Shown here piece by piece: positions 46,109 to 58,371 of a stretch of 64,000 nt of DNA. The stretch's first letter is position 1. Each line of letters begins with the position of its first letter. The stretch lies in assembly GCA_025201765.1 (NCBI GenBank), contig MU623481.1, positions 1 through 64,000 on the forward strand. The letters are read 5' to 3'. The position numbers and the translations under genes are program-made. The notes beneath the pieces were generated by a model. The model made no database searches. It was not told where the DNA came from and was given only the letters and a program-made list of their open reading frames with translations. The DNA comes from Daldinia sp. FL1419. Lineage: Eukaryota; Ascomycota; Sordariomycetes; Xylariales; Hypoxylaceae.

Positions 46109-48642
46109 GTTTGCTATATTCTGTTCGGAGTTCCGACAGGGTAGAGTAGATGGATCTGTTTAACTATGTAACCGGAGTTAGAATTAAGGAAATGGTTGGA
46201 CTGATTTTGCTTGGATACTAGTAGTGTGGCAATGAGAAAACAGCTGCTCCCGACGTTCTCGCCACGTGGTGATGATAATCCTTCTAGATGACAGGAAGGG
46301 GAAGTGTTCAACGCTAGGCAGACCGGGAGAGGTCGGCGTCCAAGCTAAAATAATACGTGCATGGCGGTTTTTTCCCGCAAACGCTTACCAAAGAACTTAA
46401 AACATGGTTGGTAACTGGGCGAAACCAGTCCTAAGAGGTAGGTTTAACCATGAATTCGATAGTTACTGGTCCGGGGAGATAGCTAACCGGTTAGAATGAT
46501 GCACAGCTTGGGTTGACACAGGGTGAACCATACCCCCGAGTGAAGACTTTCGGAACCTAACCTCGCTTGGAGAGAAGTCAGAAGTTCGTGACTAGGTACC
46601 GATTGTCCCCGTTGTTCATGTTTCGAGGTCAGAAGGACGGAATAGATCAGCCGCAAATACCGAGTACCCAGAACGGGGGTCAAGATACAAGTTTGGCCTC
46701 GCATCCGCCGAGACCACCAGGGAAATAAACAGCGGTCTAAGCCACACTCGCTGTTATGTAGGTACATAGGTAGTAGGATCGAGGATCAAGGTAATGGTAC
46801 GGCATTCTAGTCGTGTCGATCGCGTAGCTATCAACGATTAACCGGTGATCAATCGTATTAGATCAGTCCTTTTTACATTTGGCCGTTAAAAAAATGAATT
46901 ATATAGGTAGGTACCTAGGTAAGTATGAATTGGCGAATCGAGATTTCAAGCTTCTGATGACGACGCAGTTTCAGATGGGCACATGAGTCTCGATCTCTCG
47001 TTACCTACCACAGCATATAAAGGTGCGGGGGGACGGTAGGACCCTGGGATGAAATCTTGTGAAATCGTGTGAAATTGTATGAAATCGAAGCAATAGAATC
47101 CACGGGCACATGCAAAATCATGCAAAATCATGCAAAATCATGCAAGGTTTATAGGGTTCGGGATACACCGTAGCGAAGCGATTATTGACTGTATAATAAC
47201 TGTGCCTTAATTAACAATCGACACGGAAATAGGTAATTCAAAGGATCCAAGTTGAACAACGCAGCCATTCCTCCTCCCTCCGTAACACCACCGCGCGATT
47301 GGTCAATCCATGGGACTATATTCCAAGCGAACAAAAGGCTTCAAATCATAGACACGATCTAGGGAACTAAAGGGTTAGTGAAGCTTGGCCGGGAAGCTAT
47401 AAAGTCATAGCTGAGCATTCTGGCACTCAGCTTGGGGTCCACTGCGGTGGCTTTACGGCCTACTTTACAGCCTACTTTACGGTCTCTACGGATATTCTGG
47501 GTAATGCCTGATACAGCCCTAGGGGGAATTTGGGAAACATTCCAGAATGATTCCGTCGCTACCTTGCACACTCGGCTGGCTGGTAACAAATCAAACACGG
47601 CAGATTATTTGGTCTTGTGACGCAAAACCAAGGCTAGTGCCAACGCCCGACTACTATGTAAATAATCCTAAAGCTTGGAAATGCCTGCAAATAGCTTCCC
47701 TATTTAAGAATTTAAACTGCTCAGTGGAGCGAATTAACTCTCTAACCTAGGGGGTAGCACTGCAGAACGCCTCGCAAGGCATTATTATCCATTACTACCT
47801 ACCTACAGTATCTCTTAATGTATTACCTATACGATGGTTTGGATCCCTGTCAGCAGCATGGCGTATCACACGTTCGACGCCAGGTCGTCAAAGCTCAGAT
47901 ATCCTGTCACTTAAGGCACCTTTCTAGAGCCAAGACTTGTTTGGGCACCCCAGCGTAGCAACTTGCTGGCTGGTGATACTCTGTAATTCAATAGTAGCTG
48001 CTTGGCCATAATACACACAAACAAAACCACTCGTACTCTACTTGTCATCTGGTGTCAGATGGAACTTTCAAGCCACAATAAGCCCTGAATCATAGGTTAG
48101 CTATAACCGTATCCGTCAGCATTGATAGTCGCAGATGAAGGATTAACATATTCCGGTACCTAAGCGGGCATCTACCTCTCTGCCTAACCCGTATACCCCG
48201 TATACATAATTTACAGATCTTAGATACCTGACGCGAGGACATCATCAGGTGGTAAGTTACCTATTTGTTAATCGCCCGCGTCACCCCTTCACCGAGCTCC
48301 TCGATTTGTCTCGGCAGCTCTAGCCTAAGCTTTAACTATAACCTCGCTTAGACCTCATTCTGCACTCAGGTGTGGACTAGAATCTGCCTCTTGATTGCGC
48401 CTCGTTCGACTACTTAACTTAGCAAACTCTCTTCCTAGCGCCATATAGCTACACGTATGTGTAAATTATATAAAGTTGCTTTAAAAACTACGTCTTAATC
48501 TTTCCTTCGTCCGTTTATCCACTCCCCCCTCTTCTTCCCCCCATTATCCATCTTCTCGATCAAAGTTCGGGAAGACGACTTAGGTTCTGGTTCCGTACTA
48601 CTACCTATTCGAAATATTCGACTTCACCTAGATCTTGTCACC
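46109..48642. other. Intergenic, 2.5 kb
   Basis: Largest gene-free stretch in the island. It holds AGGTACCTAGG motifs near 46756 and 46901-46920, two tandem arrays around 47050 and 47110, and the promoter of the flotillin gene with a CT-rich leader at about 48500-48545. Frames of 60-95 codons inside lack any support. Confidence 0.45.
47048..47148. repeat. Two adjacent 10-bp tandem arrays
   Basis: First array at about 47048-47090: units like GTGAAATCTT, GTGAAATCGT, GTGAAATTGT, ATGAAATCGA. Second at about 47111-47148: TGCAAAATCA x3 then TGCAAGGTTT. Both have a 10-bp period, close to one helical turn. Confidence 0.8.
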
Positions 48643-50504
48643 ATGTCGTACAAGATTGCCGCCCCCGATGAGTACCTCGCCATTACTGGCATGAACGTGA
48701 AGAATGTACTCATCACGAAAGCCGCATGGGTTTGGCCCTTCCAAAGATGTACCCGCTTCTCAGTTCAGCCTCATGATTATGCTATGAACCTCCAAGGTAT
48801 TTCTTGAGACCGACTACTATCCAATATGCTCACTAATATCAATATAGCCATGACAAAGGAAAAACTCCAGTTCCTTTTGCCTGTTGTATTCACTATTGGA
48901 CCGTGCGTATTATATTCACTCGGCCGTGGAATGGTATGAGAAATAATAACCCGAGAGCAGGGATGTAAACAATCGAGGGGCCAACTCGAAGGGCCATAGG
49001 CCAAACGCAGCTCCTCAGGAAGGACATTCTGGGCACGATCACACTCACGATGAGGACCGCGGCGATTCTCTGATGAAATATGCCATGCTATTGGCTGAAT
49101 CTACCGCCCAGAAAAAGGAGTCACAATATCTGGATAATATCGTCAAAGGTATTATTGAGGGCGAGACTCGAGTGCTAGTGTCTAGCATGACTATGGAGGA
49201 AATATTCACAGAACGTGAGGAATTCAAGCGCCGTATTTTCCGAAACATCCAGGGGGAGCTCGATCAATTCGGTCTAAAAATTTACAACGCCAATGTCAAG
49301 GAGCTTAAGGATGCTGCCGGCTCCACGTACTTCCAATCCCTTTCGCAAAAGGCTCATGAAGGTGCTACCAACCAGGCTCGTATCGATGTTGCGGAGGCAC
49401 AGCTTCGCGGAAACGTCGGCGAGGCGGAAAGACACGGCCAGCAAGAGAGATCTATTGCAAAGATGTAAGTGCTCCTTGGTATAATGATGTTTTCTCTCCT
49501 ACCCCTACATGGCTGACTTGGCGCCCGTAAAGCAATGCTGAAACAGCCGTCCAAAAGACGGACCGAGACGTCGAGCGCGCGGCGGCAGAAGCCAACCTCG
49601 CCACGCAAAAGACTGTTCTTAGCCGAGACGTGGAGATCGCACGCATTCAAGCAACCCGCGCCACCGAATCACGCGACGAAGACCTAAAGAAAGAAGTCCA
49701 AGTGAAGCGCGCGGCCGCCGAACTCGAGCGTCTGCGTGCCACCGACGTCGTCAAAGCCGCCATCGCGCGCGAGAGCAAGCAGCAAGCGGCCGACGCCAAG
49801 GCCTACGAGATAGAAGCCGAGGCTCGGGCCCAGTTCGAGAAATCTAACAAGGCGACGGACGCCACGGCGTACAAGACCAAGATCGAAGCCGAGACGCAGG
49901 CTTTTGCGGCCATCAAGACGGCAGAGGCCCAATTGCAGCAGCGGTTAAAGGAGGCGGAGGGTATGGCAGCCATGGCTGATGCTTACTCTAAGATGAGCAA
50001 TGCATTTGGTGGCCCAGCTGGACTCCTCCAATACAGTAAGATTGCCCCCAGGACTCTATACACCCGTATCTTGTCAAACTCGACACGACAAGGAGAAACA
50101 TTTATTGGTCTGGATAATTACTAACAGCTATTACAGTGATGATCGAGAATGGCACATACGTCGAACTCGCCAAGGCCAACGCCAGCGCCGTCAACGGCAT
50201 GCAGCCCAAGATCAGCGTCTGGAACACGGGATCCGAGGCTGGATCCGGAGCCGGCGGCCAAGGATCCGGCCAAGACAGCGCCGCGACGCTACGAAACGTA
50301 AGCTGCGGTTCATCGATACGAGACTTGAGCTTGGACATGCTGACACGGAATATCTAGGTGTACCAACTCCTCCCCCCGCTGATGTCGACGATCCACGACC
50401 AAACGGGTATCACCCTGCCCGAGTGGCAATTCGGCAAGATGCCAAACAGCGAGGTCGCACGACGCGACCAATTCCACAACCACGAGAACGTTAATGGCAA
50501 ATAA
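48643..50504 (+). CDS. Flotillin-like SPFH/band-7 protein
   Basis: Six exons: 48643-48796, 48848-48902, 48961-49464, 49533-50035, 50137-50297 and 50358-50504, giving 507 residues. The N-terminal SPFH domain starts YKIAAPDEYLAITG and includes IVKGIIEGETRVLVSSMTME and LDQFGLKIYNANVKEL. A long Ala/Glu/Arg-rich coiled coil (about 235-400) follows. Flotillins assemble on the inner face of membrane microdomains; the fungal FloA type organises sterol-rich domains. A Gly/Ser-rich linker (GSEAGSGAGGQGSGQ) precedes the end. A His/Asp-rich insertion (GHSGHDHTHDED) after exon 2 is unusual within an SPFH domain. Confidence 0.92.
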
Positions 50505-50936
50505 GGGCACAAGGATATCACATAACCCTCTTCGTACCACGGCTTTTGGTTTTTTATTTATTTTATTTGTTGGTTTTCGTTTGTCGTAATGTAAGTAGAC
50601 AGACCCAACGGCTCTTTTGTTTTCATCAGGGGCGTTGTATACCATCTGTGCTTCTAGATATCCACCTGAATTGAGATTCATTCTTATTTTCCATATAAAC
50701 GGTGCCTGGTCTTTGACTGTGAGCCTGAGTTATACACCAACTTGGATAAGAGCGATCAAGCTATGAAGAATTCCAATATATCACTCGAACTAATTTCATT
50801 AAACCCGTCCCAATTATAACGATCCTATATAACACGTTCCAATATATGAAGGCTTCTTATTTCTTAAAACAGTTAATGAGGAAGTCTCCGAGCTGCGCCG
50901 CCAAGCTGGGATAACCTCAAGACAACTGTATTCCAA
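50505..50936. other. Intergenic, 0.4 kb
   Basis: Between flotillin and the SDR fragment. It was inspected for the missing SDR N-terminus (TGxxxGIG motif); none is found. Confidence 0.45.
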
Positions 50937-51647
50937 ATGAAATCTCTTGAGACCCTATCGAATATCACACTATTACTATTAGATGTTACATTAAAAGAGT
51001 ATCTCTTAGCCGCCGTGGCTACCGTGCCGGCCGAGACCAATGGTGAACTCGACTTCCTAGTCAATAACGCGGGCCAGCAGGTCGTCATGCCGCTCCTGGA
51101 TTTCGACATGGAGCAGGCTAGGGCTATGTACGAGGTCAACGTATCCGGCGCCGCGGCCGCTGTCCAGGCCTTTGCGGCTTTACTTATTGCCGTGAAAGGC
51201 ACAGTCGTAAACATGACATCCATCACCGGGTTCATGTACCCGCCCTATATGAGTGTGTCAACACTTCCCCTTTCATGTAGCTCCTTATCTAGGTCCAATA
51301 CGACATGCATCACTAACAGCACCATAGGTTTCTACGCAGGCACCAAATCCGCCCTAATAAACATAAGCGAGGCCATGCGTTTCAAGCTCAAGCCTCTCGG
51401 CGTCAAAGTAGCCACCGTCATCGTTGGTGCCGTCCGCACTAATATCCTCGCCAACGCGCCCGAGCACAGGTTACCTCCTAACTCACTATACAAAGGTACC
51501 GAAAAGGAAATCGCTGCCCGAGCCACAGGGCAAGATGTCGGGGATCGACTTGGCACCAAAGAGGATTTCTTGCGCGAGCTCGTTAGGTTAGTAAGTTACT
51601 GCGCGGCAAATTGGGCAGACCACACGTCGGTAACATGTCGATATTAA
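50937..51647 (+). pseudogene. 5'-truncated short-chain dehydrogenase/reductase (1-acyl-DHAP reductase-like)
   Basis: The frame opens directly at KSLETLSNITLLLLDVT, the second strand region of the family, and runs through LDFLVNNAGQ (NNAG motif), the VVNMTSITGF serine region, YAGTKSAL (catalytic Y and K) and TVIVGAVRTNI. The usual first 30 or so residues with the NADP-binding TGxxxGIG motif are absent, and nothing like them is found upstream. An intron of about 75-80 nt (from about 51252 to 51328, GTGTGT to CATAG) seems to remain. Closest family: Ayr1-like reductases. Lacking the cofactor loop, it is probably non-functional, or a start exon lies far away. Confidence 0.7.
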
Positions 51648-52362
51648 TTTGTATCCTAACAACTTGATTTCCTACTTGTGTGGTGGTGGGCTCCCCCTTT
51701 CCCATTTTACTCCTCGTCTGCTTGCTACAATATGCTGAAAAGAGGGCGCCTAGGATTATCTCACGGTAGCGAACACAGGGTTCGACCGCTTAGCCTGAAT
51801 ATCGGATTGGCAACCTTATATCTATCTCGGCCGTGCTGTTGTGTAGAGGGTGGCTGGCGCTACTATTTGCATAATATTTGTATACTATTGATCATGGGAC
51901 AGGTTCAAGAGGTTCCACGATGAACAATACTCGGACTCTATTCTTTTTGCACGGGGGTCGCTTTGTGGTTAAGGTCCCTACGAGACTGAACCAGATATTA
52001 ATGCGAAGACGTGGCATATCTAGGTATCAGGTAGCTACCTCGCATTATATAAATTCTATAGCCTTATACAAAGTGTCATGGTACCTGCTAACGAGTTGTG
52101 GCTGAAGAGAATTTTGGGAGCCGACTGCTAACAGTACCTCATGGCCCCGTAGCCTATCGGAACCATGAAAGTATTCATAAACGGGGCGGGGGGTATAATC
52201 TTCTCCATATTTTTGAAATACTCCTATTTGAACGGTATGTAGTATTTATCGTAATTGTGAATGCTGGAATGTAATCGAGCAACTAGAAGTGTTATGGTGG
52301 TTGACCAGTACTGGGGCGACCTATGGCGATCTTCGCTTCCTACGGCGCGATGTATTTGCTTC
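51648..52362. other. Convergent spacer
   Basis: Between the SDR remnant and the stop of palA. May contain the decayed C-terminus of the SDR. No other gene seen. Confidence 0.35.
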
Positions 52363-55193
52363 CTAACCAAATCTTATCGTGCTATTCCGATCCCAAGTCC
52401 CAGCAACAGGTGGTCGTTTTTCCTGCTGAGAACTACTACCCGTGCTCACACCACCCGCGGTGGCGCTAACAGGAGGGGTGGGAGGCGGCGTATTAGCGAA
52501 TTTGATGCCTGCGCCCGGATTCCATACACTCTGCATAGGATTTGCTCTTGGCGGTTGCGGCTGCGGTGCTACTGTTTCACTAACTGGTGCCCACGACTGA
52601 ATATGCGCTTCTGCGGGAGTTTGTATCTGTTGTCTGGATGGAGCTGGCGGTGGCATAAATGAGGTTTGCTGTGGTTGCTGTAGCTGATCCTGATAACCCG
52701 TGCCGCCATTCCAACCACTTGCAGAGCCAGTCGATTGTATTGGTTGTTGTATATGGTCTTGTTGCCCCCCGAGGTTCAAGTTGCTTAGCGGCGGCATATT
52801 CAGTTCATCTTCGAGTATGCGTGCTTCATGTCTTCTCTCGGCTACAAAGTTTCGTGCGCCGTCTCGGAAGCCACCTACTATGCGGCTGAGATCGTTGTAG
52901 AACTTACGCCCGGCTTCTGCGTTGTTGACCAACTCTTTGTATTTATAATAGGCATTTTCAAGCCTTTGAAGAGCCTGCTCCCTTTCCTTATTCCCTTTAT
53001 CGCCTAATGTTTTCTTTTGGCCCTCAAACTCGCGATTTATTCGTATGAGTTCCGAAATCAGTCTTTCTTGCTCGGTCGCTTCGGCTTGCACAAGTTCAAG
53101 GTCCGGCTCGTAGAGTGAATCTAGCCGTTTTTCGAAGAACTCTTCAAAGTGTGCAGGAACGATAGCGGTCGCGACAGTATGACCTCTCTCCAATCGTGCT
53201 ACTTCGGCCAATATGTCAGACTTGATATCATCACCACGGGCCTTCTCGCGGAGAATTTCAGCTTTTCGCCGACGGCGGCCTTCAAGACGCGCTATATTGT
53301 TGTAAGCCGTACGTAGACGGCCGATGGCGGGCTTGAGTGTTTCCGGTACCTCTGTACGTCGTGACGAGGGTACGAAGTCTAAGAGGCCACGATCCGGTCC
53401 TGTCAGAACAGCCAACATAGGTTCTATGCTATGAAATTTATCGCGCACAACCTTATCGCTACTTTCACTGTTCGCAAACCAGCCCTCCGCATCTGACACC
53501 TGTTTCCAGAGCTTCAAGCCTTGAGTCGGCTCAACACGACTTTCAGGTCGCGACCAACGATCCGTACCATATTTTCTCCGCAGCTGGGCATCTTCCTCCT
53601 CCTCTGCCTGCAGTAAGCTTTTACCTTCTTCAAACACTGCTAAATCGGAAGCACGCAACTTGTCAATATCCGCGAAACTTCTTTGTAAGCGGTGTAGAGC
53701 ATCTGCCTGCCGGATTTCCTCGGCGTGCTGAACCAAAGTCCCGGGAAGGCCGAGCGGCTTTTCAAAGGCTTGTAGTGAGCCTGGTAGGTTAAGCGAGGAC
53801 AGGATTTCATGTATTCTTTCATTCAGTGATTCTAATTCAGCCACAATATTTTGGTTTACTAGGCGATCTCTTCGTTCCTCATATATGGAGACGGCGATGT
53901 GAACGGAATATGGAACGAGCCTAGTAAAGAGCGGAGGGCCAAACTCGCCCTTTTCTCCAAGATAGTCCAGTGGTGCGGACACTTGTGGTGGAATTCGTGC
54001 GGCCGCCATAGTAGCCCGATCCAAGATTTTGAGCTCCGACTTTGGTGGCACCGGGTCTATAAATCATCAGCTTCGCGGCCTGCGGGTGTTAATCGATTCT
54101 AGATAAATAAGTAGAACACTTACTTAAATAAATCACGTCGTTATCTCTTTCGGCTCGCTTAAGATCTTCTTCTACCCTCCGCTTGAGACCGTTCAAATCT
54201 TCAGCTACCGTTTTGTGCAAGTAACCTCCACGACTCTCCCTGAGGCCCTCGGTCACGCAAGAAACAGCATCGCGTAATCTCGCTACTTCTTCGCCATATC
54301 TTCGCTTTTCCAAACACTCGCAGGCCGCGCGATATTGGGCGGCGGCGGCAAAATGATGGTGTTTGGCGCTCATATGATGAATCCAACTACTGCTAATGGC
54401 CTGTGATCGCATTGCTGCCTCACCCGCTTCATTATACAGATCAGAAACCTTGGCAGCCAGCTTCGCTATTGATGCATCCTTGTAGCCGTCCATAACAGCT
54501 TTTTGCCAGAAGCATTCTTGAGCCTGAGCTAGCTGCAATTGTATTAACGAGTCCAATGTGTGCTCATCCATATCCTCCGGTGGTGCAGTTCGTAACTCAG
54601 GTATAACCTCATTCTTCAAATGCGTCAGAACACCTGCCGACTGGCTAAAGTAACTCGCTGCAGTCTTGAGACCATCCGTAGTAGAGCGGTTGCTCGCGAT
54701 AGCTAGTTGCGAGTACAATGCGGCGAGGTTATATAATATGTTGGCGAGCTCGAACTTTAGATTATTGTGCACTATGGGCCGTTCGGTGTTGTAACCCAAA
54801 GCTGGATACCATGTGAAGTCTGCGCCGATCTATATACGGAGGGAATGTGTAAGTACAGAATTGTAAAAGGTACATCACGAAAGCGAGCGTCATCTTCTAT
54901 TGATTGGAAAGAATTGTCTTGGAAAGAATTGTGTTAAGAAGACTTACATCTATAGGGAACTTGCCCCCAATCCATACAAGCTGCCCAGCGTAGGCTTGTA
55001 GTCTCGCAACACCAGTGGGATGCGGTTCGCGCACATTCACGGCATCGCGTCTTAACGCATCGATCACCTCTAGATCTTGACGAAACATATCCGGGTGTTG
55101 GTCATATTTTGTTGAAATATATTGCCGAATAGCGGACGAGAGCGAGAGATGGGCCCCTTTACGGAAGGGGACCGCGAGAATGTTGTTTTGCAT
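52363..55193 (-). CDS. palA: pH-response regulator PalA/RIM20 (BRO1 domain)
   Basis: Three exons: 55193-54948, 54829-54124 and 54056-52363 (introns 118 and 67 nt), giving 881 residues. The BRO1 domain (about 1-390) opens NILAVPFRKGAHLSLSSAIR and includes LGGKFPID-like WIGGKFPID, YNLAALYSQLA, and HHMSAKHHHFAAAAQYR. The V-shaped helical domain follows (NPVPPKSELKILDRA, IYEERRDRLV, LNLPGSLQAFEKPLGLP). The tail is Pro/Gln-rich. PalA binds YPxL motifs on the PacC/Rim101 transcription factor and Snf7/Vps32 of ESCRT-III, enabling PacC processing at alkaline pH. High similarity in signature stretches favours PalA over its paralogue Bro1. Confidence 0.95.
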
Positions 55194-56715
55194 TTTGAAT
55201 TGCCGGATCGCGTGAACGAGGACTCAAACTGTAAACAAAACGAACTATGGATGGTATAGGTAGCGTAATTTTATGATAGGTATCTAGTTGTTGCCATAAT
55301 TATAGAATTGAGTAGAAGTGATTTAGAAAAGACTAATTGTGTTGGGGGTATCGGTCAAGTAAATAAAGAAGTACCCGAATGACTTCATCTCGGCCTTGTC
55401 GAAGCAAAGAAACATTCGGCGGTCACCTTGGGCAGCCGTTTCTTTCTTTCTTTCCTTAGTGGGGTGCGGGGCAGATCTTACATAAGTGAGAGGCGGGTTT
55501 AGGTACACAAAACCCCCTTACAGCGTCTAAGCAGTCACCTTATCTGCCCTACCCCCCCTAACTCGCACAATGCCTAGAGAAGTATTAGTGCTGTCTACAT
55601 AAGGCACTATTCGACACGCACCCCTAGCGAATACACACGAGGCATCAGGCGCAAGATGTATAAATTATGTACAACGACAGTCCCGAGATTCTATTCAAAG
55701 ATACCACAAAGAAAAAAAGATATCACTCAATCACACAAGAATATTCATCTTTAGGTCATGTTCTCTTGGCCTATCTAAGTATGTACAGCTGCAAGCGGCA
55801 CATCAACCAGCTTCGTCTCGAGCACTTCGATTCCGAGCTGGCGACGCCCTCCAGTACAGCATTGAATAACCACCACCGTCTGGCCCCAAGAAAAGATCAA
55901 TCCAAAATCGCCAGCCTCGACCATTTTAGCGTCGAGCACGACACCGCGTTCCTCACTAGACATCTAATATGCTCGTAACTCCGCTTCCCAAAGAGCAACT
56001 GTATCATACAAATGGACAGGGGGGATAAAATGTAAGTCCCAAAACAACCCAGATATTCTCAGACAGCATACTGAGATAAAGAAATGAAAATGCCTAGTGT
56101 AAATGCTGAAGGCGACTTTTGTAGTCGCTACTAATGCTGGGCTCCAAAGTGTAGGTAATAAATAAGTGTAGTACGTTTCGAGTGTACCAAGGTAGTTGGC
56201 TCCTTTTTTCGGAGTCACCCAAGAAGGTGTAAGGTTGTAATAGCAATAAAAATGATCGACTGTTGGCAATTATGCATTATCGAATATTGTTTTTCAACGG
56301 TGCTCGGGTGCAATAACCAGCGCCGGTAAGTGTGTAAGTATGGACGTATAGTCCGACGGATATGTCCAACGTCGACACGACCCCAAGAGCAACGCACATT
56401 GATGTTGGTAATTCGCGATCAAGCAAGTTGCATCATAGGAAAATAGTGAATCGCTCTGCTTGGTCCCAAGAGTATTCCAATAAATGAGCCACTGTGCTGA
56501 GCCAATATCGATGGATGCTCAACTAGTCAAAAAGACCAGGTACACAAAGTAGCTGGGTTGGCGGTGCTGCGTATACAACATATCTTTAGGGTAATCCCAT
56601 ATCGGTTTCCAATCCAGCCTTTTCCAAGTCGAGTAGATGAACAAAAGCATCCGTATTTTCCTATCCCCATCGTACAAGTATCATTATATCGTTCGCCACG
56701 CACTGCGTGATGGCT
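55194..56715. other. Intergenic, 1.5 kb
   Basis: palA promoter and 3' region of the glycosyltransferase gene (same strand). Frames at 55667-55978 and elsewhere lack support. Confidence 0.4.
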
Positions 56716-58371
56716 CTACGGAACCCATACAAGTTCGATGACACCATCAACGTGAGACATGGGCTCGCCGTTGCGATCAACCCATCTCCAATCGTTGGCC
56801 TTCCGGATGTATACGTGCGTCACAGTGTTGTCTTCATTTACGCGTGCTTCCTGGAGATCCCAACTAACCTTACGACCTGTCTTCAAGAGGCTAGGCCGTT
56901 GCGGGTCAAAAACGTAGTCCAGATTCCATCCTTTATCCTGAGGCGCAGCAGCAAACGTTCGCTCCATCTGGGCCAAATTGAAGTTGATGCCCTGGGGATA
57001 GTGAGCAACACTGAAACCAGTCGAGATGATGAAGTTATCGGTTGTTCGGAATCGCTGAAGGGTACAATCCTCACCACAAATGTGAGCGATCTTAGTATAC
57101 TCCCAAGGAAGAGCTGAATGCCACCCGCCACCCTTGAAGTGGTGGAGGGAAATAGGCTTGATACCCGACTCGTAGAAACCAGACGGGTCGCCGTATAGAT
57201 CAAGCTGGTAAAGACCACGGAGAATAGACAAGCGCACATCTGTGTTTTCGTAGATACACTTGCGAAGTAGAATATCACCCTGAGGACCCCAACCTGAATT
57301 TGATTCGTGAATCTTCTCATCAGTCCTGCAGCTGTCATAATTCTTGGCAATTTGCTCTGCCAAGGGCACCGAGAGGAATACACCAGCACCACCGAAGGCT
57401 TGCGAACCATGACGATCAACATTGTTGACATCCTCAGACAAGGTTCCAATGTAGAGCATTTCGCTAGGGTCGTAGTCCTCAAACTTCTTAGTGAGCGCGT
57501 GGACACTAGGAAAAAAAGTATCATCGTCGCATGATACAAGCCATTTCTTGGACGGTCGCTCGGGGTGGTTGTATAAGGTCGGAATAAGTGTCAGATAACG
57601 AACAGCCATCTCCATGGACGAATCCGAGTGGTAAACGTCAACATCAATTCCAGCGTGGTGAAGTATAGTCTTGGCGTGCAGGATCTGATCCTCAGTCGCG
57701 TCCAGAAGCAGAAGAATCAATTTGCCACCGTTGGAATGGCCCTTGCCGTCGGTCAACCAGTACGTCCATTCATTTACTGGGCTTGTTTTCTCCGAGCTGA
57801 ACCTCTTGAATGTAGTGGATACACCAAACATGAAGTCGGATAGGTTTCCGGTAGCAGGGAAGGGTGATTCGGTGACGGGAACTTCCAAAGGCTCGATACA
57901 CTGTTCATTACCGTAGTTGCTCGGGTGCTGCATATCGATCGTTGTAAAGGTATCAGGAAGGAATGGTTGAGGAACCTTGGTAATCGACTTTCGAGTTATG
58001 GGTTTACGGTTAATCTTGACATAGCGCTTGAAATACTGAAACGTGTCTCCAAGCTCATATTTAGCCTTCAACTCGCCCATATGAGTTGAGTTGATACCAC
58101 AATTCATTACGTGGTTTGATACAGGCGCAACGTCCTTCTCGCCCGCCTGTGGCGCGTCACCAATGGGTTGTTGTGGAATATCCCCCTTGTGAGAAGATGC
58201 GGCTTTCACAATTCGTGAACCGACATCTTCTATACGGTCGGATTTCCATGTGACACCAAGTAGTATCAGCAACGCAACAGCGAAGAGAACACATCGCGAG
58301 AAAGGGTTCCGCATGCTGAAGAACCTCTGATGCGGAGAGGGCATTCTTGCTCCCATCGTAAATTCCCCCAA
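56716..58371 (-). CDS. Type II membrane glycosyltransferase, fringe-like
   Basis: Single frame of 551 residues. A short cytosolic N-terminus precedes one membrane anchor at about 27-42 (CVLFAVALLILLGVTW), as in Golgi glycosyltransferases. The catalytic part contains the metal-binding CDDDT (281-285), FGGAGVFLSVPLA, GWGPQGDILLRKC and a C-terminal WRWVDRNGEPM. This matches the fungal fringe-like / DUF604 group related to beta-1,3-glycosyltransferases (GT31). Three ATGs lie before the anchor (58371, 58356 and 58344), so the exact start is open. Donor sugar and acceptor are unknown. Confidence 0.88.
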   Translation of the reverse strand: MGEFTMGARMPSPHQRFFSMRNPFSRCVLFAVALLILLGVTWKSDRIEDVGSRIVKAASSHKGDIPQQPIGDAPQAGEKDVAPVSNHVMNCGINSTHMGELKAKYELGDTFQYFKRYVKINRKPITRKSITKVPQPFLPDTFTTIDMQHPSNYGNEQCIEPLEVPVTESPFPATGNLSDFMFGVSTTFKRFSSEKTSPVNEWTYWLTDGKGHSNGGKLILLLLDATEDQILHAKTILHHAGIDVDVYHSDSSMEMAVRYLTLIPTLYNHPERPSKKWLVSCDDDTFFPSVHALTKKFEDYDPSEMLYIGTLSEDVNNVDRHGSQAFGGAGVFLSVPLAEQIAKNYDSCRTDEKIHESNSGWGPQGDILLRKCIYENTDVRLSILRGLYQLDLYGDPSGFYESGIKPISLHHFKGGGWHSALPWEYTKIAHICGEDCTLQRFRTTDNFIISTGFSVAHYPQGINFNLAQMERTFAAAPQDKGWNLDYVFDPQRPSLLKTGRKVSWDLQEARVNEDNTVTHVYIRKANDWRWVDRNGEPMSHVDGVIELVWVP

